NCBI RefSeq assembly: GCF_014280935.1
Contig: NZ_JACLZI010000066.1
Span: 62,001 to 126,000 of the forward strand
DNA from: Aquibacillus kalidii
GTDB lineage: Bacteria > Bacillota > Bacilli > Bacillales > Amphibacillaceae
Length of the DNA stretch: 64,000 bases
Direction: 5' to 3'
Shown here: one piece after another, positions 37,087 through 51,737 of the stretch
Position numbering within the stretch: position 1 is the first letter of the stretch
Layout: each line of letters starts with the position of its first letter
The notes under the pieces: generated by a model
What the model was told of the DNA's origin: nothing
The model's database searches: none
The model's input: only the letters and a program-made list of their open reading frames with translations
Position numbers and translations under genes: made by a program

Positions 37087-38172
37087 ATGAAGGTGTCGGT
37101 CGCCCTACCTAGGGAAACTGGAACAATTAATATTGGGGATTTGCAATTAGAATCAGGTGAAATAATTCAAGAGGCTCAATTGGCCTATGAACGTGTAGGT
37201 TCAGCTAAAAATCCTACTATCCTCATTTGCCATGCACTTACCGGAACACAAGAGGCAGTAGGTGAAAAGGAATCACCAGGTTACTGGGCAAAGTTAATCA
37301 AGCCAGGAGGGTATATAAATTTAGATGATTACCAAGTTCTTTCCTTCAATGTTATTGGTGGGTGCAATGGATCAACAGGGCCCTTAAGCATCAACCCTAA
37401 GACAGGAAAACCTTACCAATCCAATTTTCCTTTCATCACAGTGCGGGATATGGTAAATGCGCAATATCAGGCGCTTCATAAGATGAAGATCTCACATTTA
37501 AAGGCAATTATAGGTGGTTCTTTAGGTGGAATGCAAGTACTGGAATGGGGCATTATGTATCCAGATAAAATGGATGCATTGTTTCCGATTGCGGTTACTC
37601 CATTTTTAAATGACTACGCAATTGCCTTTAATACTATTGCGCGATTAGCGATTCGACAAGATCCAAACTGGAATGGTGGAAATTATTCTTTTGATACAAA
37701 ACCTGAAGATGGTTTGAGCCTAGCGCGAATGGTAGGGATGGTGACGTATCGAACGAGTGAACTATTTAGTGAACGGTTTGGAAGAGAGCAAAGAGGTAAC
37801 AACGGGACTTCACATGATGAAATCAATTATGAAGTTGAATCTTACTTAGACTATCAAGGGGAAAAATTAACGAAGCGTTTTGATGCAAATAGTTACTTAT
37901 ATTTATTAAGAGCGATGGATACCCATGATGTTGGTCGAGGTCGTGGAGGATGGAAACAGGCTTTATTATCGATCAAGGCCCGTCTTCATGCGGTTACGTT
38001 TGCGGGGGACCTATTATTTCCAACAAAGGATTTAGAAGATTTTGTTTATATGATGAAGGAAAATAAAGCGGACGCATCGCTTGATCATGTTGATACCCAA
38101 TTTGGGCATGATGGTTTCCTAGTTGAATTTGAGAAATGGGGACATCTTCTCAAATATAGGTTACAAATATAG
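37087..38172 (+). CDS. metX: Homoserine O-acetyltransferase
   Basis: MetX acetylates homoserine with acetyl-CoA, committing it to methionine. It is an alpha/beta hydrolase: nucleophile motif GGSLGGMQ with the catalytic Ser, an oxyanion-region NVIGGCNGSTGP, the Asp in GDLLFP and the His in FGHDGFL. ATG 37087 (GGTGGAGA six bases upstream) gives 361 residues; the ATG at 36985 lies just past the riboswitch terminator and adds an unrelated N-terminus. The S-box upstream fixes the pathway. metX-type proteins can use succinyl-CoA instead. Confidence 0.93.
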   Translation: MKVSVALPRETGTINIGDLQLESGEIIQEAQLAYERVGSAKNPTILICHALTGTQEAVGEKESPGYWAKLIKPGGYINLDDYQVLSFNVIGGCNGSTGPLSINPKTGKPYQSNFPFITVRDMVNAQYQALHKMKISHLKAIIGGSLGGMQVLEWGIMYPDKMDALFPIAVTPFLNDYAIAFNTIARLAIRQDPNWNGGNYSFDTKPEDGLSLARMVGMVTYRTSELFSERFGREQRGNNGTSHDEINYEVESYLDYQGEKLTKRFDANSYLYLLRAMDTHDVGRGRGGWKQALLSIKARLHAVTFAGDLLFPTKDLEDFVYMMKENKADASLDHVDTQFGHDGFLVEFEKWGHLLKYRLQI

Positions 38173-38206
38173 AGATATAAAGGGACGATTAGCTAGGAGG
38201 GAAAAG

Positions 38207-39433
38207 ATGGGCAATTTAAGAATAGCGTTAATTGGCTTAGGAACAGTTGGGCAAGGAGTTTACCAAGCGATCGATACGCATCAAGAGCGTTTAGAAAAAT
38301 TACTAGGAAAACATGTTGAAATAGTCGGTGTACTCGTACATAATCCTACCAAAAAAAGAAATATTTCCTCTAATGCAATACTTACACAGGATATAGATGA
38401 GTTATTAACAATTAATGAGCTAGATGTTGTCGTAGAAGCTATAGTCGGAGTCGAGCCCGGCTACACCTATCTCATGAAAGCATTGGAGAAGGGGATTCAT
38501 GTGATTACAGCTAATAAAGAACTTCTAGCTCATAGAGGGAAAGAACTTCGTGAAAGAGCAAGAGAAAACAACGTTCGCTTACAATATGAGGCAGCTGTTG
38601 CGGGTGGTATTCCAGTAATAAGTACGTTAAAGCATATTTTGCGTGTTAATTCGGTTATTAAAATTGACGCTATTCTTAATGGTACATCCAACTATATATT
38701 GAGTGATATTCGCCAAAACCAAACCTCATTTACAGAATCTCTCCTAGCAGCTCAAGCAAAAGGTTATGCAGAAGCGGATCCAACGAATGATATTGATGGT
38801 TGGGATGCTTTTTATAAGCTAATGATATTATGTGATTTATTATTTGGTGAGCAGCCTGACTGGAATAAAGTAGTTAGGGATGGCATAAGACAAATGGATA
38901 CGATTGACCATGCAGCTGCAAAGTCAATTGAACATCGAATTAAATTGGTTGCCTCCATTGAAGTAAAACAAAACTCTGTCACCGCTAGTGTTAAACCATT
39001 ATTAGTATCTAACGAACATCCTCTATATTCTGTTGAGGGAGTAGATAATGCCGTTGTAATCACCGGCGATTTGGTTGGTGAACTTAAGCTTCAAGGACCA
39101 GGAGCAGGTGCGTATCCTACAGCGAGTGCAATTGTAGAAGATCTTGTTTCTATTTATACAGCAAACGAGATTCCCACATTAGTAAACGACGTATCGTATT
39201 CTTATCAAGAAGCTAGTGATATCCAAGAGTGGTTACTAATCGGTTCGCTAGAAAGTAATCGAGGAATCAATGTGATTGAAAAATGGTTTGTTTCTGAATC
39301 AAGTAAAAAGATAAATTGTTGGCGAGTAGTAGCAGAAGGGAAACAAATCAGAACTATCTTGGAGAATCAACCCAATTTGGTAGGGTATAGGTTCATAGAT
39401 TCACAGTTAAGGCCACTTGTTTCGGCAAAATAG
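38207..39433 (+). CDS. hom: Homoserine dehydrogenase
   Basis: A 408-residue NAD(P)-dependent homoserine dehydrogenase, which reduces aspartate semialdehyde to homoserine, the MetX substrate. The Rossmann motif GLGTVGQGV is at residues 9-17, and the family segments ITANKELLA, YEAAVAGGIPVI, LNGTSNYIL and KGYAEADPTNDIDGWDA follow. ATG 38207 follows AGGAGGG. Pairing with metX under one S-box suggests this copy is dedicated to methionine; a second hom with thrC/thrB may exist elsewhere. Confidence 0.93.
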   Translation: MGNLRIALIGLGTVGQGVYQAIDTHQERLEKLLGKHVEIVGVLVHNPTKKRNISSNAILTQDIDELLTINELDVVVEAIVGVEPGYTYLMKALEKGIHVITANKELLAHRGKELRERARENNVRLQYEAAVAGGIPVISTLKHILRVNSVIKIDAILNGTSNYILSDIRQNQTSFTESLLAAQAKGYAEADPTNDIDGWDAFYKLMILCDLLFGEQPDWNKVVRDGIRQMDTIDHAAAKSIEHRIKLVASIEVKQNSVTASVKPLLVSNEHPLYSVEGVDNAVVITGDLVGELKLQGPGAGAYPTASAIVEDLVSIYTANEIPTLVNDVSYSYQEASDIQEWLLIGSLESNRGINVIEKWFVSESSKKINCWRVVAEGKQIRTILENQPNLVGYRFIDSQLRPLVSAK

Positions 39434-39539
39434 TAAAGGCTTTTTCCGTAAACTTTCTTGCTTTTTTATTGCATGGTTGAGATATATCTCCATTTTTTAT
39501 TTTTTACTAGATGAGTGTAAATTTGCTTGCGACGCTGTT

Positions 39540-39799
39540 GAATTTGTCACGTAAGGTTAATTCTAGCGTTGTGTGATTGGAGAAACATTATGAATTGGCT
39601 ATGTTAGAGAGCTCCTAACGTCGCGAAAATGAAGAAGCTGTATGAATTGGCAACGTTAGAAAGCTTCTAACGTCGCGAAAAAAGAGAAGCCGTAAGAATT
39701 CACTACGTTAGAGGACTCCATACGTTGCGAAATTATAGTAACAGTAGGAATTCACCACCTTAGACGACCTTTTCAGTTACTGCAGAGTTTTAGTAAATG
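39540..39799. repeat. 52-bp tandem repeat array with internal hairpins (about five units)
   Basis: Units beginning GAATT start at 39540, 39592, 39644, 39696 and 39748, an exact 52-bp period. The best unit holds the inverted repeat CGTTAGAA-AGC-TTCTAACG followed by TCGCGAAA; outer units are more degraded. No gene lies in the 503 bases between hom and ldh, and no T run marks these hairpins as terminators. Confidence 0.88.
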
Positions 39800-39921
39800 T
39801 ATGAATATAGAAGCAATGGGCAATCTCATAGTAACTAATTTGTCATAATTAAATATCATCTATTGTTTTTAATGTAGGCAAAATAAGATATAGTTAAGAT
39901 ATATTCAATTTTTCGGTTTAG

Positions 39922-40899
<978 letters not shown>

Positions 40900-40904
40900 A
40901 GGGG

Positions 40905-40932
40905 GAGGAGCTAAATTAGCTCCTTCTTTCGT
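40905..40932 (+). terminator. Intrinsic terminator after ldh
   Basis: GGAGCTAA and TTAGCTCC form a tight hairpin, followed by TTCTTTCGTTT. Confidence 0.75.
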
Positions 40933-40976
40933 TTGCAAAATAATATAGTGGGAATAGGATAGCTGGAGGGTAAAGG

Positions 40977-41213
40977 ATGAAAACTATTAAGCTTTACACC
41001 AAAAGTAATTGTCATTTGTGTGAAGATGCCAAACAATTACTATTAGTAGTAAAAGAAGAAGTAGATTTTAAATGGAAAGAAGTAGATATTTATACAGATG
41101 ATATTCTTCTAGAAAAATATCAGTTGATGATTCCAGTAGTGGAAGTAGATGGGATCGAAGTTGATTATGGTCAAATAAATTATGATACAATCCTTCAAGC
41201 AATAAAGTCATAA
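40977..41213 (+). CDS. Glutaredoxin-like thiol protein
   Basis: A 78-residue thioredoxin-fold protein with the redox motif CHLC at residues 12-15 (YTKSNCHLCEDAKQLL), the cis-proline in IPVVEVDG and a beta strand at the right spacing. It resembles the DUF836/glutaredoxin-like family. It probably acts as a thiol-disulfide carrier in the cytosol. ATG 40977 follows GGAGGGTAAAGG. Its short length leaves the partner unclear. Confidence 0.85.
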   Translation: MKTIKLYTKSNCHLCEDAKQLLLVVKEEVDFKWKEVDIYTDDILLEKYQLMIPVVEVDGIEVDYGQINYDTILQAIKS

Positions 41214-41231
41214 AAAAAATGTAGAAATTAG

Positions 41232-41260
41232 TTGTGGTAAATTGAGGCATCTGATACAAT
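41232..41260 (+). promoter_or_regulatory. SigmaA promoter of the cggR-gapA operon
   Basis: TTGTGG (41232-41237) and TACAAT (41255-41260) are 17 bp apart, just upstream of the CggR-like operator. Confidence 0.65.
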
Positions 41261-41292
41261 AATTATTGGAAATGGATTTTTTTTGGCGCTTG

Positions 41293-41329
41293 TGGGACAC
41301 AATATGACTACCAGGGACATAATTATCCC
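41293..41329 (+). promoter_or_regulatory. CggR operator candidate
   Basis: TGGGAC (41293) and AGGGAC (41313) repeat with a 20-base period, with TGAC and ATCCC on the far sides. This resembles the tandem CGGGACN6TGTC half-sites of the B. subtilis cggR operator, downstream of the promoter where CggR blocks elongation. Confidence 0.75.
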
Positions 41330-41360
41330 AGCACCCAGTAATGGAAAGAGGAGTTACGTC

Positions 41361-43429
<2,069 letters not shown>

Positions 43430-43468
43430 TTAGATCTTGTATAGAAAATAGTAATTTAAGGAAATTTA

Positions 43469-43500
43469 AATGGGAGGGGGATCAATCCTCCTCCCATTTT
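43469..43500 (+). terminator. Hairpin terminator after gapA
   Basis: AATGGGAGGGGGAT and ATCCTCCTCCCATT form a 14-bp stem with one G-U pair and a CA loop, followed by TTCTC. It probably lowers read-through into pgk, in keeping with separate gapA mRNA levels known in B. subtilis. Confidence 0.85.
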
Positions 43501-43570
43501 CTCTATTGTAACTTGTACAGTTTCGCTTAGAAGCTTACATAAGATTGAAAGAGCCCAAGGAGGTAATACG

Positions 43571-44752
43571 ATGAATAAGCAAACGATTCGTGATGTAAAC
43601 CTTAGCGGTAAAAAGGTATTTTGCCGTGTTGATTTCAACGTACCAATGAGCAATGGTGAAGTAACAGATGATACTAGAATTAAAGCAGCGTTACCTACGA
43701 TTCAACATTTAGTTGAACAAGGTGCACAAGTAATTCTAGCTAGTCACCTAGGTAGACCAAAAGGTGAGGTAGTAGAAGAATTAAGACTAGATGCTGTGGC
43801 AAAACGCCTAAGCGAACTGCTTAATACAACTGTTACGAAAACAGATGAAGTTTATGGTCCTGAAGTAGACAAAGCATTAGCTGAGCTTAGTGATGGCAGC
43901 GTATTGCTGATTGAAAACGTACGTTTTAATCCAGGTGAAACTAAGAATGATCCAGAATTGGCAAAAGAATTTGCTAAAATGGCTGATTTCTATGTAAATG
44001 ATGCATTTGGTGCAGCTCACCGTGCGCATGCTTCAACTGCTGGTGTGGCTGAACATTTACCATCTGCTGCTGGTTTCTTACTTGAAAAAGAGTTAGAGGT
44101 TCTTGGAAAAGCTTTATCTAATCCAGAACGTCCATTCACTGCTATTATTGGTGGTGCAAAAGTTAAGGATAAGATCGGTGTTATCGATAATCTTTTAGAT
44201 AAAGTAGATAACCTTATCATCGGTGGAGGTCTTGCTTATACTTTCATCAAAGCACAAGGGCATGAAATTGGTAAGTCGTTACTAGAAGAAGATAAGATTG
44301 ATTTAGCAAAAGAATTTATGCAAAAAGCGAAAGACAAAGGTGTCAACATGGTTCTACCGGTTGATGCAATTGTTGCTGATGACTTTTCTAATGATGCTAA
44401 TATCAAAGAAGTAGATATAGATAAAATTCCAGCTGATCTTGAAGCGTTGGATATTGGTCCTAAAACTCGTGAAAAATATGCTTCTATCGTTAAAGATTCG
44501 AAGCTAGTAATCTGGAACGGACCAATGGGTGTATTCGAACTTGAAGCATTCGCAAACGGTACAATTGCAGTTGCAGAAGCATTAGCTCAAACTAATGGTT
44601 ACACTGTTATTGGTGGAGGGGATTCAGCTGCTGCAGTTGAAAAATTCCACTTCGCTGATAAAATGGATCACATTTCTACTGGTGGTGGTGCTTCCCTTGA
44701 GTTTATGGAAGGTAAAGTATTACCAGGTGTAGATGTATTAAGTGATAAATAA
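43571..44752 (+). CDS. pgk: Phosphoglycerate kinase
   Basis: Pgk makes ATP from 1,3-bisphosphoglycerate and ADP. The 393-residue protein shows the N-terminal RVDFNVPM (PGK signature), [17 protein letters not shown] and AHRAHAST substrate segments, and the C-terminal nucleotide region ([29 protein letters not shown]). Length is standard. ATG 43571 follows AAGGAGG. First gene of pgk-tpiA-gpmI-eno. Confidence 0.98.
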   Translation: MNKQTIRDVNLSGKKVFCRVDFNVPMSNGEVTDDTRIKAALPTIQHLVEQGAQVILASHLGRPKGEVVEELRLDAVAKRLSELLNTTVTKTDEVYGPEVDKALAELSDGSVLLIENVRFNPGETKNDPELAKEFAKMADFYVNDAFGAAHRAHASTAGVAEHLPSAAGFLLEKELEVLGKALSNPERPFTAIIGGAKVKDKIGVIDNLLDKVDNLIIGGGLAYTFIKAQGHEIGKSLLEEDKIDLAKEFMQKAKDKGVNMVLPVDAIVADDFSNDANIKEVDIDKIPADLEALDIGPKTREKYASIVKDSKLVIWNGPMGVFELEAFANGTIAVAEALAQTNGYTVIGGGDSAAAVEKFHFADKMDHISTGGGASLEFMEGKVLPGVDVLSDK

Positions 44753-47064
<2,312 letters not shown>

Positions 47065-47070
47065 TATTAA

Positions 47071-48384
<1,314 letters not shown>

Positions 48385-48396
48385 TTGATTTACACG

Positions 48397-48436
48397 AAAG
48401 CTGCTAGTGGGGAAAACCTCGCTAGCAGCTTTTTTA
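48397..48436 (+). terminator. Intrinsic terminator after eno
   Basis: AAAGCTGCTAG and CTAGCAGCTTT form the outer stem, extended by partial GGGG/CCTCG pairing, followed by TTTTAGTTT. Confidence 0.92.
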
Positions 48437-48461
48437 GTTTGGCTAGAGGGTGTAGAGGTTT

Positions 48462-48580
48462 ATGTGCCGACTTAGGAGACAAATGTGCCAATAAGGGGGA
48501 GTTATGTGCCAATAAGCAGTGTTTATGTGCCAGTTAGGCAAGTATATGTGCCAAAAGCCAATACTTATGTGCCACACCAC
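48462..48580. repeat. 21-bp phased repeat array with invariant ATGTGCC
   Basis: ATGTGCC occurs at 48462, 48483, 48504, 48525, 48546 and 48567, each exactly 21 bases apart. The 14 bases between are only partly similar (AATAAG or TTAGG patterns). Read as codons they give a heptad with Val-Pro, but no binding site or start supports translation. The array lies between two convergent terminators. Confidence 0.9.
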
Positions 48581-48585
48581 TATAA

Positions 48586-48614
48586 AAGCCTCATGAGAGT
48601 GTCTCATGAGGCTT
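48586..48614 (-). terminator. Intrinsic terminator of the Gln-rich small protein gene
   Basis: AAGCCTCATGAGA and TCTCATGAGGCTT form a perfect 13-bp stem; TTTTATA follows on the minus strand. Confidence 0.9.
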
Positions 48615-48620
48615 CACATA

Positions 48621-48899
48621 TTAATCCATCGTACGGGATGTCATTTGTTGATAAGTTTGTTTTTGCTGATCTAACTCTCTACGAGCAAGATCAAGTGCTT
48701 CTTGATTCTCAGTGACCTGTGCTGCCTGTTCTAAGGAACTCTCAGCACGTTTAAGAGAGTTTTGGATCTGTTCCATTACTTGACTATTTGGATGGCTCTC
48801 GGCTTGTGTAATCGTGTTTTGAAGATGCATAATGGATTGTTGAGCCTGTGCTAGCTGAGTTTGGTCCTTCATTGTTGAGATATTGTTGTTTTTCAACAT
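48621..48899 (-). CDS. Small Gln-rich coiled-coil protein
   Basis: Start at ATG 48899, preceded by AAAAGGAGTTGGAC; an upstream GTG-type frame includes that site. The 92-residue protein is hydrophilic, rich in Gln, Glu and Ser, has no Cys or Trp, and shows heptad-like spacing of Leu, Ile and Met (QLAQAQQSIMHLQNTITQ, then VMEQIQNSLKRAESSLEQ) suggesting a coiled coil. The composition recalls small spore-associated or structural proteins of Bacilli, but I recognise no family. It has its own terminator, which supports a real gene. Confidence 0.65.
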   Translation of the reverse strand: MLKNNNISTMKDQTQLAQAQQSIMHLQNTITQAESHPNSQVMEQIQNSLKRAESSLEQAAQVTENQEALDLARRELDQQKQTYQQMTSRTMD

Positions 48900-49045
48900 G
48901 TCCAACTCCTTTTGAAAAATCACTTCTGTCTTAATTTGCTTTAAATGACCAACAAATATTCATATAGCCTAATGACTTTGCATGGAAGGTTGTCTGAATT
49001 TCATAAAATCTAGGTAAAATAAACCATACTAAATGTTAAAAATAC

Positions 49046-49060
49046 TTTACTTAAAGTAAA
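49046..49060. promoter_or_regulatory. Palindromic operator candidate upstream of the XRE regulator
   Basis: TTTACTT-A-AAGTAAA is a perfect 7-bp inverted repeat about 45 bases before the regulator's start, near weak TATATT-type -10 sequences. Autoregulation is inference. Confidence 0.5.
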
Positions 49061-49105
49061 AAATATATTACCATATATTATACATATTAAAAAGGAGGTT
49101 TTTGA

Positions 49106-49336
49106 TTGGGATTAAAAACAACGGGTTGCCTTCAAAACCGACTTGCCGTTCTCCGGGCAGAAAAAAAGTGGTCACAGAAACAAGTAGCAGAATATGTCGG
49201 TGTAAGCAGACAAACGATCATCTCTCTAGAAAATAATCGTTATAATCCTTCTTTAAAATTAGCTTTTGAAATAGCGCTTCTTTTTGAAAAAAATATTAAT
49301 GAAGTTTTTCAATACGAGACAGGGGAGGAAGAGTGA
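49106..49336 (+). CDS. XRE-family transcriptional regulator
   Basis: A 76-residue protein that is essentially one Cro/C1-type helix-turn-helix (NRLAVLRAEKKWSQKQVAEYV, recognition helix SRQTIISLENNRYNPSL). It resembles the short YgzD-like regulators of Bacilli. The start is TTG 49106, seven bases after AAAGGAGG. Its stop overlaps the next gene's start (TGATG), so regulator and membrane protein are translationally coupled, a common pairing in this group. Confidence 0.88.
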   Translation: MGLKTTGCLQNRLAVLRAEKKWSQKQVAEYVGVSRQTIISLENNRYNPSLKLAFEIALLFEKNINEVFQYETGEEE

Positions 49337-49626
49337 TGTTAGTTTTATCAGTGATCTTAGTTCCTATATTCCTAATTTGCCTATTTGTGTCATTGAAATT
49401 TATATGGGGAGAAGAAGGGAAGGATGAGCGAGGTAAGCAAATTATTACAACCTCCTACATGATGTCATCACCCATTTTCCCAATAGGTTGGCTAATTGTG
49501 GAGAGCTATCATAACTATGTTGATTCACTATCGTTTAGTGTTTACCGCGATTGTATTTGGGTATTAGTATTACTTACATTTATTGTTCAAGGATCAGTTA
49601 TTTTTAAATTCAAAAGGCAAATGTAA
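49336..49626 (+). CDS. Small membrane protein paired with XRE regulator
   Basis: A 96-residue protein with three hydrophobic segments: an N-terminal span (LVLSVILVPIFLICLFVSL), a middle span after a charged DERGKQI loop, and a C-terminal span (IWVLVLLTFIVQGSVIF). DERGKQI followed by membrane segments is typical of DUF2178/DUF3796-like proteins encoded next to small XRE regulators. Function unknown. ATG 49336 overlaps the regulator's stop. Confidence 0.75.
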   Translation: MLVLSVILVPIFLICLFVSLKFIWGEEGKDERGKQIITTSYMMSSPIFPIGWLIVESYHNYVDSLSFSVYRDCIWVLVLLTFIVQGSVIFKFKRQM

Positions 49627-49637
49627 TACAATTCCAA

Positions 49638-49681
49638 CAAAAAAAGGAAGCCACAGATGAAATACCTAGAGGCTTCCTTGA
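49638..49681 (-). terminator. Terminator of ptsI, probably bidirectional
   Basis: AAGGAAGCC and GGCTTCCTT form a 9-bp stem with an 18-base loop. On the minus strand TTTTTTTG follows, so it primarily ends fruKA-ptsHI. Confidence 0.88.
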
Positions 49682-49687
49682 TTGTTA

Positions 49688-51403
49688 TTATTGATTTGTT
49701 TTCTCTCTAATAAACGCTTCTACTTCATCAGCAGTGTCCATAGAAAGTAATTGATCTTTGAAAGAAGCAAGTTCCTCTTTAGAAAGATCTCTAATTTGTG
49801 TACGTGCAGGTAAGATAGATGTAGCACTCATACTAAACTCGTCCAATCCAAGACCGAGCAAGATTGGGATTGCAATAGAATCACCGGCCATCTCTCCACA
49901 CATACCAGCCCATTTGCCTTCTGCGTGAGCAGCCTCGATAACGTTATTAACAAGGTTAAGGATTGCAGGATGGTACGGCTGATAAAGGTAAGAAACACGC
50001 TCGTTCATACGGTCAGCAGCCATTGTGTATTGGATTAAGTCATTTGTCCCAATACTAAAGAAATCTACTTCTTTAGCAAATTGGCGTGCAATAACTGCAG
50101 TAGATGGAATCTCTACCATAATACCAACCTCAATATCATCTGAAACCTTTACACCTTCATTAGTTAAGTTAGCTTTTTCTTCTAAAAGAAGTGCCTTAGC
50201 TTGACGGAATTCGTTTAGTGTAGCGATCATTGGGAACATGATTTTCAAGTTTCCATAAACACTTGCACGAAGTAATGCACGTAACTGTGTGCGGAATATA
50301 TCGTCACGTTCTAAACATAAACGAATGGCGCGGAAGCCTAAAAATGGATTCATTTCTTCCGGTAACTTTAAGTAGCTAAGCTCTTTATCGCCACCGATAT
50401 CCAACGTACGAACAACGACAGGTTTGTCACCCATTTGCTCTAAAACTGATTTATAAGCATCAAATTGTTCGTCTTCAGTTGGAAGTTGACTTTTACCCAT
50501 GTATAAAAACTCTGTACGGTAAAGACCAACACCTTCACCACCGTTATTAATTACACCAACAACATCCTCTGGTGTACCGATGTTAGCTACTAGCTCTACA
50601 TGCTGATTATCGGCAGATATAGTAGGTTCGTCTTTTAATTGTGCCCATACTTGTTTTTGTTTTTCGAAATCTTCTTGCTTCTGCTTATAAGTAGCAAGTT
50701 CGTCTTCGGTTGGGTTTAAAATAACTTCCCCATCAATCCCATCAACAATGATCATTTCATCACGCTGAGCAGAAGAGGTAATCGTTTTTGTCCCAACTAC
50801 TGCAGGAATTTCTAGAGATCTAGCCATAATTGCAGAGTGAGAAGTACGGCCACCGATATTAGTTGTGAATCCTTTAACGAATTGCTTGTTTAATTGTGCA
50901 GTGTCTGAAGGCGTTAGATCCTCTGCCACTACAACAACTTCTTCGTCAATTAGAGCTGGATTAGGGAATGTTACGTTAAGTAAGTGAGCCATCACTCTTT
51001 TGGTAACATCTTGAATGTCAGCAGCACGCTCTCTCATGTACTCGTTATCCATTGCTTTAAACATGTCGATGAACATATTAGCTGTTTCATCAAGTGCTGA
51101 TTCTGCATTAACATTTTCTGAATTAATTTTATCTTGGATTGGGTTGATTAATTCAGGATCGCTAAGAACAAGTAAGTGAGCAGAGAAAATTTCTGCATGC
51201 TCGTCTCCAAGAGATTTACGTGCATTTTCTCTGATTTTTTCTAGTTCTTGTTTAGAGATCTCGAGCGCTTTGTTTAAGCGCTCGATTTCTGCTTGTGTGT
51301 CATCTACTTTCTTTTTTTCAAAAGAAAGGTCCGGAACTGCAAGCTTATAAACCTTAGCAATTGCAATTCCGCTTGAAGCTGCGATACCGCTTATATTACT
51401 CAT
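49688..51403 (-). CDS. ptsI: PTS Enzyme I (phosphoenolpyruvate-protein phosphotransferase)
   Basis: EI takes phosphate from PEP on a histidine and passes it to HPr. The 571-residue protein has the N-terminal HPr-binding domain, active-site His189 in [12 protein letters not shown], and the PEP-binding barrel ([36 protein letters not shown], the Cys in GMCGEMAGD). It starts six bases after ptsH. Gene order on this strand is fruK-fruA-ptsH-ptsI. Confidence 0.98.
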   Translation of the reverse strand: MSNISGIAASSGIAIAKVYKLAVPDLSFEKKKVDDTQAEIERLNKALEISKQELEKIRENARKSLGDEHAEIFSAHLLVLSDPELINPIQDKINSENVNAESALDETANMFIDMFKAMDNEYMRERAADIQDVTKRVMAHLLNVTFPNPALIDEEVVVVAEDLTPSDTAQLNKQFVKGFTTNIGGRTSHSAIMARSLEIPAVVGTKTITSSAQRDEMIIVDGIDGEVILNPTEDELATYKQKQEDFEKQKQVWAQLKDEPTISADNQHVELVANIGTPEDVVGVINNGGEGVGLYRTEFLYMGKSQLPTEDEQFDAYKSVLEQMGDKPVVVRTLDIGGDKELSYLKLPEEMNPFLGFRAIRLCLERDDIFRTQLRALLRASVYGNLKIMFPMIATLNEFRQAKALLLEEKANLTNEGVKVSDDIEVGIMVEIPSTAVIARQFAKEVDFFSIGTNDLIQYTMAADRMNERVSYLYQPYHPAILNLVNNVIEAAHAEGKWAGMCGEMAGDSIAIPILLGLGLDEFSMSATSILPARTQIRDLSKEELASFKDQLLSMDTADEVEAFIREKTNQ

Positions 51404-51409
51404 TAAGAA

Positions 51410-51679
51410 TTACTCTCCTAGTCCTTCTGATTTGATTGCATCTACAATAGCATCTAAAGCTTCTTGCTCATCAGAACCATCTGCAACAATTTTGATTTCT
51501 GCATCTTTAGGTATACCAAGAGACATTACACCCATGATTGATTTAAGGTTTACTGATTTTCCGTTATACTCTACTGTCACATCTGATGCAAAGTTTCCTG
51601 CCTTGTTAACTAGCACTGTTGCTGGACGTGCGTGTACACCTGTTTCGTCTGTAATCTTCATTGTTTTTTCTACTGCCAT
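51410..51679 (-). CDS. ptsH: Phosphocarrier protein HPr
   Basis: An 89-residue HPr. The PTS-active His15 (counting without Met) is in GVHARPAT and the HprK target Ser46 in KSIMGVMSL. It carries phosphate from EI to sugar EIIA domains and, as P-Ser-HPr, acts as corepressor of CcpA. ATG 51679 follows TAGGAGG. It lies 58 bases after fruA; no terminator is seen in that gap, so read-through from fruKA is likely. Confidence 0.98.
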   Translation of the reverse strand: MAVEKTMKITDETGVHARPATVLVNKAGNFASDVTVEYNGKSVNLKSIMGVMSLGIPKDAEIKIVADGSDEQEALDAIVDAIKSEGLGE

Positions 51680-51737
51680 GAGAAAAACCTCCTAAATAAT
51701 TTATAATTTTTGTACGGGTAAAATATTCACTCTAATT

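Noticed and set aside
48485-48715. Plus-strand frame with a Val-Pro heptad repeat
   Set aside because: It starts inside the 21-bp array without a binding site, passes through a terminator and overlaps the minus-strand Gln-rich gene.
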